Origin: Rhodocollybia butyracea
Lineage: Eukaryota; Basidiomycota; Agaricomycetes; Agaricales; Omphalotaceae
Assembly (NCBI GenBank): GCA_015501585.1
Contig: JADNRY010000122.1
Coordinates: forward strand, 119,540-183,539
DNA: 64,000 nucleotides
Reading direction: 5' to 3'
A program made the position numbers and the translations under genes. The notes under the pieces are model-generated. The model did not search any database and was not told the DNA's origin. It was given only the letters and a program-made list of their open reading frames with translations. The number at the start of each line of letters is the position of its first letter. Position 1 is the first letter of the stretch. Positions 35,700-46,462 of this stretch are shown piece after piece.

Positions 35700-36440
35700 T
35701 GTTAAAGTAATGTTGGCTAGCTCATAGTACTTCTCCGTTGATGGGAAGTGCTCGGAACTGTTAGCCCAGTACACTAGCTTTCTAACAACACTACTATCAT
35801 ATAAGTTGAGTTGGCTAGCCTAGTATCTATAAGTGTATTTCTTTCTAGAGTACCTTTGGCTGACATTCTACAATCTCTTGGGAGGTAGTAGTACACTTCT
35901 GTGTACCGGTAAGTCTCCCTATGGTCCGTGCTAGTCTTGGCACGCAATTTATAGTATTTGGGTTATCTTCAGTGACACAGTACTGAGTCTTAGTCAAATT
36001 TGCTAGTCGACTGTATCTCCACTTTGTTCCAGACTGTTGCTTTGGAATATCTTGATTCCCTCATAGATCATAAGATCTGTAGTATTTGTGAACTAGCCAT
36101 TTCCAAAGTACAAGGTTTGCTTTCCCTCTTTTGAATATATCCCTGGGTGGTGCATCCGCTAGCTCTTATCCCACTTTGAGATGTCCATTTTGTAGAATAA
36201 TAAGCTTCTGAGTAGAAACTAGGTTGACTAGCCTAGTGTTAATGTCTCTGGGCACCTCAAGTATCCCCGCTAGCTTGGCTTCCAACTACGCTTGTAGGTG
36301 TACTGTAACAGCTACTAGCTAAGTATTATCATTAAGATACTAAGCATCAGCTACAACTATCACACTTGGGCTCTGTATAGTTCTCTTATTGCATTGTATA
36401 TACTACACAGTGTGTCAAAAAGTATAGTTACACGCCTAGA
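35700..36440. repeat. Dispersed non-coding repeat, copy a
   Basis: It shares long similarity with 45,455-46,215: 'gctagcctagt(a/g)tctataagt', the 'agagacacc' block, 'cttgggctc', and 'attgcattgtatatactaca' before 'cagtgtgtca'. Here the blocks appear in rearranged order. It ends against the Mutator-like transposase. No reading frame of note. Confidence 0.6.
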
Positions 36441-37310
36441 CACGAAAATCACGTATTACTCTATTTTTGTAAACTGTTTGTATTATGAGTCCCATCAATG
36501 CAAACTATATGACCGCCTCACTCACCATACATTCATTGTTTGCCATGGTCTTTGAATCATCAATGCAAATTTATCAGAGGCAAGATTTGAGCCTGGAGGT
36601 GGAGCATCACCAATAGCTTTGAAGCCTAAAAGTGAATTCTGTTTCATGAGCTTCTCAGCCCATTCCCGAGTGGATCTCCCATCATCACAATGTAAGCAAA
36701 TATTTTCAGCATCTATTTCTGTTTGAATATGGGTGATATCACAGAGACAAATGAAGATGTTTCGGAAGAGTGGTGGAGAATCTGATGTGGAATCTAGATG
36801 ATGGAGATCTTCTTCATCAAATGCAGTTCCATGAAGTGTTTTGAGCTAAGTATGAGAAGTCAGAGTGAACACTGTTCACAGATAAAAAGTAATGTACAAT
36901 GTTTTTGGGCGATACACCAACTTCAAGTAATCCAGCAACAAACTCCTTGGTATCTCTTGAGATGCAAGTAAAGCATAGATTGGCATTTCCAATTTCATGA
37001 TTGTGGTGCGCCTCGTACTTGCTGAGTATTACTGCTGTATCAGGATAGGACTTGATGACGAGTTTGCATGGGCATGCTGTCCATTTCTGCGCAACTTTCT
37101 GATTCCAGAGAGGACTCTTTGATTTCTTCTGGTTGCTGGTAACATGTCATGCACAAACAAAGTATTGTCATTGGAGATATCGCTCAGGGTCATGTTTAGT
37201 ATCACTCTCATTGAATGCCCTAGTGCAAAGAAGCTCAATCACATTATTCTTCTGTTCCTGCTCTCGCCAAGCCTGAAATTGATGCATAGAATCCCAGTGC
37301 ATGTTGAACT
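36440..37310 (-). pseudogene. Mutator-like (MULE) transposase, 5' half
   Basis: Minus-strand frames read, in order, WDSMHQFQAWREQEQKNNVI, CAEMDSMPMQT then SYPDTAVILSKYEAHHNHEI, then GNANLCFTCISRDTKEFVAG. These are followed by a NICLHCDDGRSTREWAEKLM block, LLGFKAIGDAPPPGSNLASD and VCIDGTHNTNSLQK. This is the order of basidiomycete MULE-type transposases: a DNA-binding region with the H.H motif, then the first catalytic aspartate in the IDGTHNT block. Stops and frameshifts are frequent. The rest of the DDE domain would lie below 36,440 but is replaced by the dispersed repeat. The CACTA-ended element begins 6 bases upstream of the visible 5' end. Confidence 0.65.
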
Positions 37311-37339
37311 TCAGACACTACGGAAAGGAAAAACAATTA

Positions 37340-37880
37340 ATTTGATTGTTCAAAACACAATCTAAATGATTGTCTTGCACTCATATTGATTGTCTCAACC
37401 ATTCTTAATGATTGTCCAGTCTACTCAAAAGGATTGTCTCATACCTTCATATTGATTGTTTGAACCAGTCTTATTGATTGTCTGAACCAATCTTAATGAT
37501 TGGCTAAATCACTCTTAAAGCTTGTCTGAACTATTTTCAATGATTGTCCTAACCTTTCAATATGATAGTCTGAACCACTCTATATACCAGTTCTGAACAA
37601 TCTATATGATTGTCAAAAACACTCCAATTGATGGTATGAAACACTCAAATTGACTGTTCTGGACAGTCTAAATGATTGTTTTTGGAAATGGGTCACAGTG
37701 TCTTGAGACAATCATTTGGATTGTTCAGCAATCACTCTGAGTGCTTGAAACAATCAGTTGAACTGCCTTGGACACTCTATCTAAGTGTCTTGGGCAATCA
37801 TTTCAAGCGTGTAGCAATCATTTGGAGTGTCTTACACCATCACTTTGATGGTTTTCAAGTGTTTCTGAAGGGACAATAAA
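37340..37880. repeat. Left subterminal repeat array of the CACTA-type element
   Basis: Some twenty units of about 25-30 bases carry 'aatgattgtctgaac' or variants. Towards the interior the motif also occurs in the opposite sense (acaatcattt). This pattern is typical of transposase-binding subterminal regions. Confidence 0.75.
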
Positions 37881-38119
37881 AGTATATCTATTACAATACT
37901 ACTAATCTCCAATCCCACTTAGATAACAAGGCCAGAAGCAAGATCAAAGGGTTCACTATTGACATGCCAAATTGCTTACCAACACTGTAAACGTGTCATT
38001 GATGGTGCTGGAGCATTAATGAACAGAAGAACAAATAGGAGAAATAGAATGACTTACTGGATACATGTAGCGAGTTCATCAAGTAGAGACCCGGCAAGAG
38101 CGCAGAAAGAATCTCTTCA

Positions 38120-39200
38120 ATGGTCAGATAAATCAGTAATGAAAGGGTACACGTGAGGAGCAGAACTTACGATTGAAGTCACTGAACGGGTATGCACACA
38201 TGTGTTGGGGTTCATGCGAGCGGCGGGACCTATGACTGAAAACACTGAATGGGTACTCTTGTATGCATTGGTATCATAGTTCCGTGTGCAGAGGCAACAG
38301 CAACAGCAATGCAGGCCTCGCCGCGCCGCCCAACTACTGTCACACAATGGTGAAACCTGACCCGTCGCTCAACCCCTAACTGTTACTTTCAAAATTGATA
38401 CGAAAAAATACAATAAAAAAACCTTTACTATCACCTATGTAACGGAAAAACTGTTGTCCGTCGCTTAAGACCATCATATGCATGTGAAAAAAATACGGCA
38501 AATCAGTAAAGAAACGATCCACGTGAGGGGCGGGAGACTTACAACTGAAGTCACTGAACAGATACGCTCACACGCGTTGGGGTACCTGCACGGAGCTGAT
38601 GAATGTTGATTGACGAGAGCCATCGCCAAAGTTGCAGGTGTTACGGCCTTTGGGGTTGCTGGCGTTGAAACATAATGGGCCTACGCCACCCTGCCTTGAT
38701 GTGCTGTGGACGAAAAGGTAGGGCATTGAGCTGAGGGACCAGGAGCAGCATTCGGGAGGAGAACGGTTGGTAGCCAGTTCATGCGGCCTCGCGATTGCGG
38801 CTGCCAGCGGAGCATGCCATTGGAACAAAAGGGTTGGGGAGTGAGAGCCAGGAATGGAAGAGGATTCAAGGTGAAGCATACCTCAATATGCTCAGAACAA
38901 CCGGTAGCCGTCGACCCCGATTCCACAAGGTTTTGAGGCCTTCAAATCGGAGATTACGTTGCCCTGGTGCTCGTCCTAAAATGGCGTCAAGTCTGTGTGC
39001 GATAGTCGCGGCCCCATATCCGAGGAAGCTGAGCTCAATGTTAAAAATACCTAGCAAATGCCCCATCGTGAGCAAAGTTGGCGTTAAAAGTACCTACCGA
39101 ATATCGGTTACGGCTTACAAAAGAACGAGATACTTGAGCCTGATGAGCGCCCGGAGTCGAGGTAGCCGTATGACTTCCTGTAGATCTTGAGATCCAAGAT
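38120..39200. other. GC-richer segment with an internal duplication
   Basis: A block of about 95 bases with 'acttacgattgaagtcactg' at 38,120-38,215 recurs at about 38,490-38,590. Between 38,570 and 39,075 several minus-strand frames of 70-100 codons overlap (one contains FLGYGAATIAHRLDAILG). None is a family I know. Composition is closer to host coding DNA than its surroundings, so a captured gene fragment is possible. Confidence 0.3.
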
Positions 39201-39249
39201 TTGCTAACGAAGTAATTTTTATTCTACCAGCGCATTACCCGCAACTCGA

Positions 39250-40349
39250 GAATGAGTAGTTTTTCTTTTAATACGCGTCACAATCTCAGCAAGTGGGACG
39301 GAGCTGAGTATAAATCTATCTATCTATCACCTCATCACAACGGCCCGCATATCGAAAATTAATCCGCGGCACACATAGCACAGTGTGTGTTGCGCGGACC
39401 CCGGCTGTTCCTAAATGGGACCACGCCGGTTCTTCCTTCCTTCCTTAACCGCATCATTCTTTGTGCCTCTCATGCTCTCTCATGCCGGTGAGACAGACAA
39501 AGACCTTATGGTCAAGTATATCATCATGTATGCTTCGGGTCAGTCAGGGATATTATTAGAGACATGGACAAGTTCAACACCGACAAACCTCTCAGTTGGA
39601 CAGTGGCAAGAAACACTTTATACAACCTATACAGATCTACGCACCAATACAGCATTCTGAGGAGGACTTGACTGAATTTTGTAAAGTTCAATCAGCTAAG
39701 TCTTCATTTGCTTCACTAGCAGATATCAAAATGTACTACCGAGAATTTATAGCGTGGCTCGATTACTAACAAGGGTTACAATTACTTATTTGTTCTTGGT
39801 ATTCCTTGCGCGATGAAACAATGGTTTATTGGTGGTATGCCCAAGACAAACTGTACTGCGGTCAATCCCCCTGTGCTAGCAGACAGCCTTGACATACTCC
39901 GTGCGAGATTTGATGAGAAATCAGTTATTTACGACGAGTGGATGCTTGGTTCTAGCAAACAAGGTAAGTCATATTTTTGTCACAGAGTAACTATACCAGA
40001 AATTTCTTTAGTGCACGCCGCAGATAAATTTAGAAGTGCTAACGTTCCTCGAGCCGTCCCCCAGTCTACCAGACTCTCATCGGACATGTCCACCACGGAT
40101 GAGGTATCCCAGAGACTCAACACTCTCATGCTATCTGCGACTACTTTGATGCAAAATAACACTGGTGCGCGCCAAGTTGATTTTGATCCTGTCGTGTGTT
40201 TTATATGCGGTAATCCTTGTGGTCCGGACGGAGTGCATGCTGTTCAACTTCTGACCTTTGATACTCAACAATCTAGATACGTTGTGCCTAGTGGTGAACT
40301 CCCCACCGTTCCTAGCGGATGGAACGGCAGGTTAGCTGCGTACCTTTGA
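39250..40349 (+). pseudogene. Gypsy-type gag-like polyprotein remnant
   Basis: Joined across frames, the plus strand reads LSKWDGAEYKSIYLSPHH, DIIRDMDKFNTDKPLSWTVA, ADIKMYYREFI, then NKGYNYLFVLGIPCAMKQWF, the usual gag order in Ty3/gypsy elements of mushrooms. The uninterrupted frame 39,813-40,349 continues with a Ser/Thr-rich region, CFICGNPC in the zinc-knuckle position, and VVPSGELPTVPSGWNGRLAA, similar to the segment after the knuckle. Several upstream frameshifts mark it as dead. No protease or reverse transcriptase follows. Confidence 0.5.
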
Positions 40350-40549
40350 TATCTACAGATGTCCTCTGTCACTGCGGCACCTACGCGTGATGAGCCTCCT
40401 CACTTACGAACTACTAATTCAACAGTTTTGATGTACAATAACTCCAAGGTACTTACAGCAACTAGATATGTGCTACCTTTGATTCCAAAGCCTGTTTCAT
40501 CAATGGAGATTTCTAAGAATTTGAGCACAAACTGTTCCGAGCGAAGCCA

Positions 40550-41660
40550 AGACCACCAGAATGACTCCACCACTTCGGAAAATTATTACTCCGGAACCTC
40601 AGCAACCGCACAAAGTGTCCCACCACAAGTTTCATATCACTGACAAGTCTACTGTGTTCCCAGGTGTTCCAAGAGCTTTGGAAAAATTCCTAGGAGGTTC
40701 TGGGGATGTTAAAACGATGGATATTGAGTCAACGATGTGTTCCACTAAGCCTGAAGAAGCGCCAGAATTAATTTGTAAGCCATGATCTGGACTGGATACT
40801 TTGAATATCTCTACATGTGAGCCCATTATTTGATATGCCATTCCTGAGAGAGCCATGGACACCAGCTTGACACCACCATCTCCACCTTGGAAAATTACTC
40901 CCCCAGCATTACAGCAACCCTGCATAGTGCATCAGCAACAAGTTCAAGCTTCTATTGATCCCAGGGTGTCCCTACTACTGCCTCGGAAAATCTCCTAGGA
41001 GGTTCTAGGGATGTGCGGAAGTCAGATATTGAGTTGACATTGAGTTTCGAGCCAGCTAAGTGTTATTTTACTTTGGATGTGCAAAGACTAGTTGACATCT
41101 CAGACATTGCCCGAGTTTAATCCCCAGCCACCAAGACTTTTGTTGGAGGATATGCGCATCAAATCCGAGTCCAATCTAAGTACTGAAGCTATGATATCAG
41201 CTCCTTGCAATTCTGCTAATTTAATTCATGATTCTACTGTGTTGTCTTCTCCAGATGCTATTTTTGAGTCTGAACCTCGTTCAAGTGCAACTGTGTGCAT
41301 ACCCCGAATGTGTTTGACTACTGCAACTTCCCTCTAGCACTTACTACTCTACCATTGCGTTTCGAGACACTACACTTGTCCCTAATGTTGTAAAAATTGC
41401 TAAGTTGTTATGTGTGTGGTTTCTTTGACTCAAATTCAGATTCTGATACCAGATGGGTACAAACTTGTCCATGGCCTCAACGACCACCGAGGATTATCGC
41501 TCCAGTGTACCACCAACCCAGCAAAGTGTCCCAGGGCAACTTACAGATTATTAACAGGTCTAGTATGATCCTAGCTGCCCCAAGAGCTCCGGAAATTTTG
41601 TACGAGGTGTTAGGAATGTTACAACAAGTCCACAAGCGTTCCAATTACCCTGAGTATCAC
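40550..41660 (+). repeat. Three degenerate copies of a proline-rich coding unit
   Basis: A unit of about 60 codons (starting TPPLRKIITPEPQQPHKVS and running to FPGVPRALEKFLGGSGDVK) occurs at about 40,560-40,740. It recurs in decayed form at about 40,865-41,050 and about 41,480-41,640 (PPRIIAPVYHQPSKVSQGN). Spacing is irregular. It lies after the gag-like region and may be a linker of that polyprotein. Confidence 0.5.
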
Positions 41661-41919
41661 CCACAAAGATAGCTCACACTAGTTTGATTTTACTTATAGG
41701 AGATATTCCCACTCACAGCCACTTTGTTGCTGTTATGACCCGGATCTAAATCCTATACACCCAATCTTTTTTCTTCTGTAACCAACTATGAATACTATCA
41801 TTAATACTTCTACTTAACATTTTACATTCATTAGTTATTCAACACCATTTGGGTTAATGCTGCACACATTCTTCCAGAACACCAGAATGATCTTTAACAG
41901 TCACTGCACAGTCTGCACA

Positions 41920-42200
41920 GTCATGACATCATTCTAGCTCCACAACTATGATGTCATCTTGCTACTCTACAATCATGATGTCATTCCATTGCTCCGCAGT
42001 TATGATATCACAACACTGCTCCACAGCTATGACATCATTGCATAGCCTCTTTACATCAATGACTCAATATCAGTCATTGCACAGCCAGATATCTGAGTCA
42101 ACTACGGTTCCACATACATGACTCAATATTAGTCATTGCACAGCATTACATAGTCAGACTGACTCATCCGCAGTATTTCCGCAGTTATGACTCAAATCTA
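41920..42200. promoter_or_regulatory. Cluster of bZIP-type binding motifs
   Basis: CRE/ATF-like 'atgatgtcat' or 'tgacatcat' occurs four or more times between 41,923 and 42,035. AP-1/Gcn4-type TGACTCA follows at 42,060, 42,119, 42,160 and 42,188, with TGAGTCA at 42,094. The motifs sit in tandem units with 'gtcattgcacag' or 'ctccgcag', just upstream of a TATA box. Confidence 0.55.
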
Positions 42201-42240
42201 GTCATTCCGCAGCATTTCCTAACTAGTACACATTGCACAG

Positions 42241-42248
42241 TATATAAG
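42241..42248 (+). promoter_or_regulatory. TATA box before the hairpin array
   Basis: 'tatataag' lies about 100 bases before the first hairpin unit and about 50 after the last bZIP-type motif. Confidence 0.5.
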
Positions 42249-42346
42249 TAGTCTAGATTTACCAATGTACGTTAGACGTATTATTTTTCTTAAATCCAAA
42301 CCCCCACTTGTTTACTGTTATCACTTGTGTGAATCACCAGACCAAC

Positions 42347-42757
42347 TCATTGTATATTGTTGAGCTATCTCCAAGTTACAATACACATTTATACATCTTG
42401 TTGAGCTAACTCCAAGTTGTATCCACTAACATTCACCTGTTGAGCTATCTCCTAGTGAATACTTCTTAATTGCCACTTGTTGAGCTATCTCCGAGTTGCA
42501 ACTTCCTATTACTTGTTGAGCTATCTCCAAGTATTAGACATCACACTCACTATTACTTGTTGAGCTATCTCCGAGTACTAGACACCACACTCACTATTAC
42601 TTGTTGAGCTATCTCCGAGTACTAGACACCACACTCACTACTACTTGTTGAGCCATCTCCGAGTACTAGTTCTGATTCATATTACTGCTTGTTGAGCTAT
42701 CTCCGAGGGTAATCTTATTATTATTATTTGTCGAGCTATCTCCAAATAATAAGTTCT
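42347..42757. repeat. Array of ten hairpin units with constant core and co-varying stems
   Basis: The core 'gagctatctcc' (or a one-base variant) starts at 42,362, 42,403, 42,442, 42,482, 42,518, 42,562, 42,606, 42,650, 42,694 and 42,733, about every 36-44 bases. On each side are arms complementary to each other but different between units: attgta/tacaat in unit 1, attcac/gtgaat in unit 3, acttg/caagt in unit 5, ttattattt/aaataataa in unit 10. The core itself can form a GAG-CTAT-CTC stem-loop. Confidence 0.85.
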
Positions 42758-43619
42758 GTGAGTTTCATATTACAAACTAGTTACTAACTTTACTTGAGCC
42801 TAGTTGTTTGAGTATATATTTTTTGCCTAGCGGTTTCAACGAACGGAAAGGCTTGCTCTATAATCTCATTAATTTCTCTTATCATTTTTACTGCCAAGTT
42901 ACGTACTGTGAAGGTTTGGACGAGACTATTGATCGAGTCATAACAGTTGCAGTCCATCAAGTTTAATTCCAAATCATGAGACTCCGCCTGAAGAACGCGC
43001 ATATGGAGCAATTCCAGCAAGGATATCAGACCAGCTAAGTATTATTCTGTTAGCCCAATTTGTGATTTTGCACTGTCATCATTTATCGGAGCTGTTTTCA
43101 ACCCTCAAGAGCGTTTGAGTGCAATGATCCCATTCCTTGGAGATATCTGTCTATTGTGATTGCTGTTAAATCTCTTGCCTACGACCATCAGCAAGGACAG
43201 GACAGGTTGCCAGCGTCAATGCCACGATGTAGATGTGCACCTATGTGCACCAGATCAAACGTTGAATTGGAAGCAGGAAGGAATAGTGATCAAGTGAAAC
43301 AGAAATCAAGGAAATTAAAATTAAGGAATACCTTATACCAAAAATCAACCAAACCCATAAAACGGTTACGGCCTTCCCATGGCTAAACCAAAGAGTGGGT
43401 TCGATAGAATACATGCTAAGGGTCCTGCAGAAATGTATTTTGAGTGGCTCAGGTGCATCAATAGGTGGAGGAATGGCCAGTAAATAATAATGGCCATCAG
43501 TGATCTTGATGGGCCGAATCACCGATGGCCATTTCTGGCTTGCTGAACGTGTTGTGTCTTCATGTCCAGAAGGCAGCTAGATCCTATTTTCTCTGAGGAT
43601 TAAATAAATTACCTTCACT

Positions 43620-44000
43620 CAGACATTAGTCAAAATAATTGTCTTAATTCTTGGCACTCTAAATGATTGTTTGCTCAAAGGCAATCCAAATAATTGTCCT
43701 CAATAGGAGACAATCTCAGTGATTGTCTTGGGTTGGGCACCCTAAATGATTGTTTGCTCAAGACAATCATTTTGATTGTCCTTAATAGCAGGCAATCCAA
43801 ATGATTATCCTAAATTGGGCACTCCAAATGATTGCTTACTCAAGACAATCATTTTGATTGTCCTCAATACTAGGCAATCCAAATGATTGTCCTGATTTGT
43901 GGGCATTCTAAATGATTGTTTGCTCAAGACAATCAAAATGAGTGTTTGGCAAAAAAAACATCTAAATGATTGTTTTTTCAAAAAATGATTGCCTCAGACA
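43620..44000. repeat. Right subterminal repeat array of the CACTA-type element
   Basis: Units of about 30 bases with 'aaatgattgtttgctcaaga' alternate with 'caatcattttgattgtcc', so the motif occurs in both senses and neighbouring units can pair. It mirrors the left array and runs into the terminal inverted repeat. Confidence 0.75.
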
Positions 44001-44032
44001 ATCAAATTCATTGTTTTTCCTTCCCGTAGTGC

Positions 44033-44283
44033 AGAGAGGCCAAGTCTGCTTCAAAAGAATCTAGTTTTGGCCTTGAAATGGGAAGATCATCGGCCAGAGG
44101 CTGCAATTGAGTATGTGAGAGTTCTGAGCACAACACAGTTTGAAGAGGTACAAGAAAATCAAAAGATGGTGAATCAAATTGGTGAATGGTGGCTGGGTGG
44201 ATCTAACTTTGTTGTTGTTTGGGAGCACCATTGGGAGCGCGAACTGTTTTTACAGACATTATATGAAATGTGTTTTCATAAAT
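44033..44283 (+). pseudogene. Short unrecognised coding fragment beside the CACTA-type element
   Basis: Directly after the right target duplication a frame reads ERPSLLQKNLVLALKWEDHR, EYVRVLSTTQFEEVQENQKM and WWLGGSNFVVVWEHHWEREL, stopping at 44,283. It is on the plus strand, unlike the Mutator-like gene on the other side of the element. I do not recognise it. Confidence 0.25.
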
Positions 44284-44478
44284 AAAAGGAATATGTGAAA
44301 CAAATACAAGTATGGGAAGCAGGAAGTGGCTGAAGCAGTATATTAAGTGCTGTAGACCAGTTTGGTAAATCTAATTGTAAACATGTGACTTGAGATAAAA
44401 AATATCAATGATTCTTCAAAAGTGGTCACAATGCTAGCTTTATACTCAGTTCTGAAGTTTGTGTTAGCTAGCTTAATC

Positions 44479-44791
44479 TAACAATGGACACAAGTCTGGC
44501 TCTTTACAGGTGACCCACAGGTTTAACCCATGGGAATACCTGCCTGACCCAGATCCGGCGGATCCAGGTACCCATTCCCATGGGTGTGGGTCAGGTCACA
44601 GGTCAGCCCTTGGGGGTTTTCAGACCTTATAAAGTATATTTTAAGTACAAATACCTACAAATACCTGCAGGTTGACCCACATGACCTGGATCCAGTGGAT
44701 CCAGGTCAGGTCACAGGTCATGTTTTTTTGGGTGCAGGTACCTGTGCGGCGGGTCCGGGTTTACCAGGATCCGGACTTGTGTCCATCCTTA
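44479..44791. mobile_element. MITE-like foldback element, family 1 copy b, with 8-bp target duplication
   Basis: The ends are 'taacaatggacacaagtctg' and, reversed, 'taaggatggacacaagtccg'. They are flanked on both sides by 'gcttaatc' (44,471-44,478 and 44,792-44,799). An 8-bp duplication and this end type fit a non-autonomous hAT. It shares the interior 'gatccaggt' palindromes with 9,731-10,150. Confidence 0.8.
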
Positions 44792-44837
44792 GCTTAATCT
44801 GTCTGATCTTATTGTTATGTCGGAGATTTTAAATTGA

Positions 44838-45303
44838 CATTATAATGGGCCGGCCATTATAAGGCCATTATAATGACCATATATTATCGGGCTGGGCCTT
44901 ATAAAACTTGCCCATACCAGCGACAACGCCAGGAAGACATTACATGGTGTCGTTGGCCTCAAAAGGGCACGAGCCATTCAAGTAGATACATTATGCATGT
45001 ATTTTATCTGCTCGCTATGTCCTGCGTTTTTCAAAACTCTGTTGAGGTTGTACCCGGCCAAGGCCAACCTCCAGGCAACTTCCAAGCTTTTCTCTCAGCT
45101 TTTGGGACTTGAGGTCAAGCAAATATGGTTGAAGTACATGTAGAAGAAAGCAAAGGCCATAAAATTTCTATTCTTATCCAGCTACAAGGCCTGTATTGCA
45201 AATCACCTACATCCTATAAGAAGGACCTTTTTTCATATAAGCCCTTATGATGAGGTAATCCATAATGGTCATTATCAGGCCTTATGCGGCCTTATCGGCA
45301 TAG
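44838..45303. repeat. Inverted-repeat-bounded segment
   Basis: 'tataatgggccggccattat' with 'aaggccattataatgaccat' at the left is mirrored by 'atggtcattatcaggcctta' and 'tgcggccttatcggcatag' at the right, about 460 bases apart. It is possibly a small transposon. No coding capacity. Confidence 0.4.
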
Positions 45304-46215
45304 TTTAAAAGTTCCGACATATCCTGGAGGAATCTCTGACAACTCAACCTCACTCCTAGATTTGATAGTCTGTTTTAGTGTCGTATTGTTCATTCACTGT
45401 TACAGTTGTTTTGTAACACATTTCAAGGACCATTACAAACTAGATCAATCAGCGCTAGCTTTCTAATGACACTGCAATGATGGTAACTGAGTAGGCTAGC
45501 CTAGTGTCTATAAGTATTTTACTTCCTAGAGACACCATCAGCCAAAGTTCTATAGTTTCTTAAGATGTGGTGGGCCTCTGCATACCAGAGTACCACCTTA
45601 CAGTCTGTGCTAGCCTTGGCACACAATTTATAATATTTGGGTTATCTTCAGCAACATGATAGCTGGAAGCCAAGCTAGCGGGGATACTTGAGGTGCCCAG
45701 AGACATTAACAGCTAGCAGATGCACCACCCAGGGATATAATGAAAAGAGGGAAGGGCAAACCTTGTACTTTGAAATGGCTAGTTTACCAGAATACTACAG
45801 ATGTTACAATCTACAAGGGAATTGAGATAATCTGAAGCAACGGTCTGGAACAAAGCAGAGATACTATCTGATGCGAATTTAACTAAGACTCAGTACACTT
45901 GTAGGCATACTGTAACAGCTAGCTAAGTATTATTGTTAAGGTACTAAGCATTTGCTACAACTATCATGCTTGGGCTCCATATAGTTCTCTTATTGCATTG
46001 TATATACTACACAGTGTGTCAAGAAGTATAGTTACACACCAGCACAAAAATCACATATTATTGTCATACTCCTTGGGTTAGAAGTAGTATTTGGAATGAC
46101 TAGACCTGTTCACTAGCTTTCTAATGACACCACAATTATGGTAGCTGAGTGGGCTAGCCTAGTGTCCATAAGTAGTATTTTACTTCCTAGAGACACCATC
46201 AGCCAAAGTTCTATA
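45304..46215. repeat. Dispersed non-coding repeat, copies b and c
   Basis: The block 'gctagcctagtgtctataag' with 'ttttacttcctagagacacc' occurs at about 45,500 and again at about 46,150, and in variant form at 35,815 (copy a). Around 45,310-45,420 the sequence is the reverse of 52,255-52,385. It flanks the truncated gypsy element on its left. Confidence 0.6.
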
Positions 46216-46462
46216 GTTGCTTAAGATGTGGTGGGCCACAGGCCAATCTTCCTCCCCCCTTCTGTATTTGCCCACCGCGCCTTCTTACATTGTTGCTTAC
46301 CTTTTTTGGGATTTATTTTACCCTTTACTTCCTCCTTTTTTGGAGTTGTATCTATTGGTACCTTATTTTTTTCTCCTTTTACTTTCTGTTCTTTTTTATG
46401 TGGAGTTTTCTGTTGGGGTTTCAGATGTACTGGTACCTTGTTGATTTTCTCTGTGCTTTTGC

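Larger units (their letters stand above)
41731..43020 (+). mobile_element. LTR-like control region
   Basis: It begins 'tgttatgacccggatctaaa', the typical start of many Ty3/gypsy LTRs. It then has an upstream repeat block, a TATA box at 42,241 and a structured leader. At about 43,022 'gatatcagaccagcta' resembles a methionine-initiator tRNA primer-binding site (tatcagagct). I found no second copy in the window, so it may be a lone LTR or an unrelated promoter-leader. The end is uncertain. Confidence 0.35.
37316..44032. mobile_element. 6.7-kb CACTA-type element without a recognisable transposase
   Basis: Both ends carry a 34-bp terminal inverted repeat beginning CACTACGGRAAGGAAAAACA, with two mismatches. 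Both are flanked by the direct repeat CAGA (37,312-37,315 and 44,033-44,036). Long subterminal blocks of 'aatgattgt' repeats follow at each end. CACTA elements normally make 3-bp duplications, so the 4-bp one is slightly off type. The interior holds a gag-like region, a proline-rich repeat and an LTR-like block, not a TnpD-type transposase, so the element is non-autonomous or its coding part has been replaced. Confidence 0.75.

Noticed and set aside
38570..39075. A captured host gene on the minus strand
   Set aside because: Several overlapping frames of similar length and no recognisable family; kept only as a possibility in the segment note.
42362..42743. CRISPR-like array
   Set aside because: The regular core repeat is only 11-13 bases, the between-core sequence is complementary to itself instead of unique spacer, and the organism is a eukaryote.
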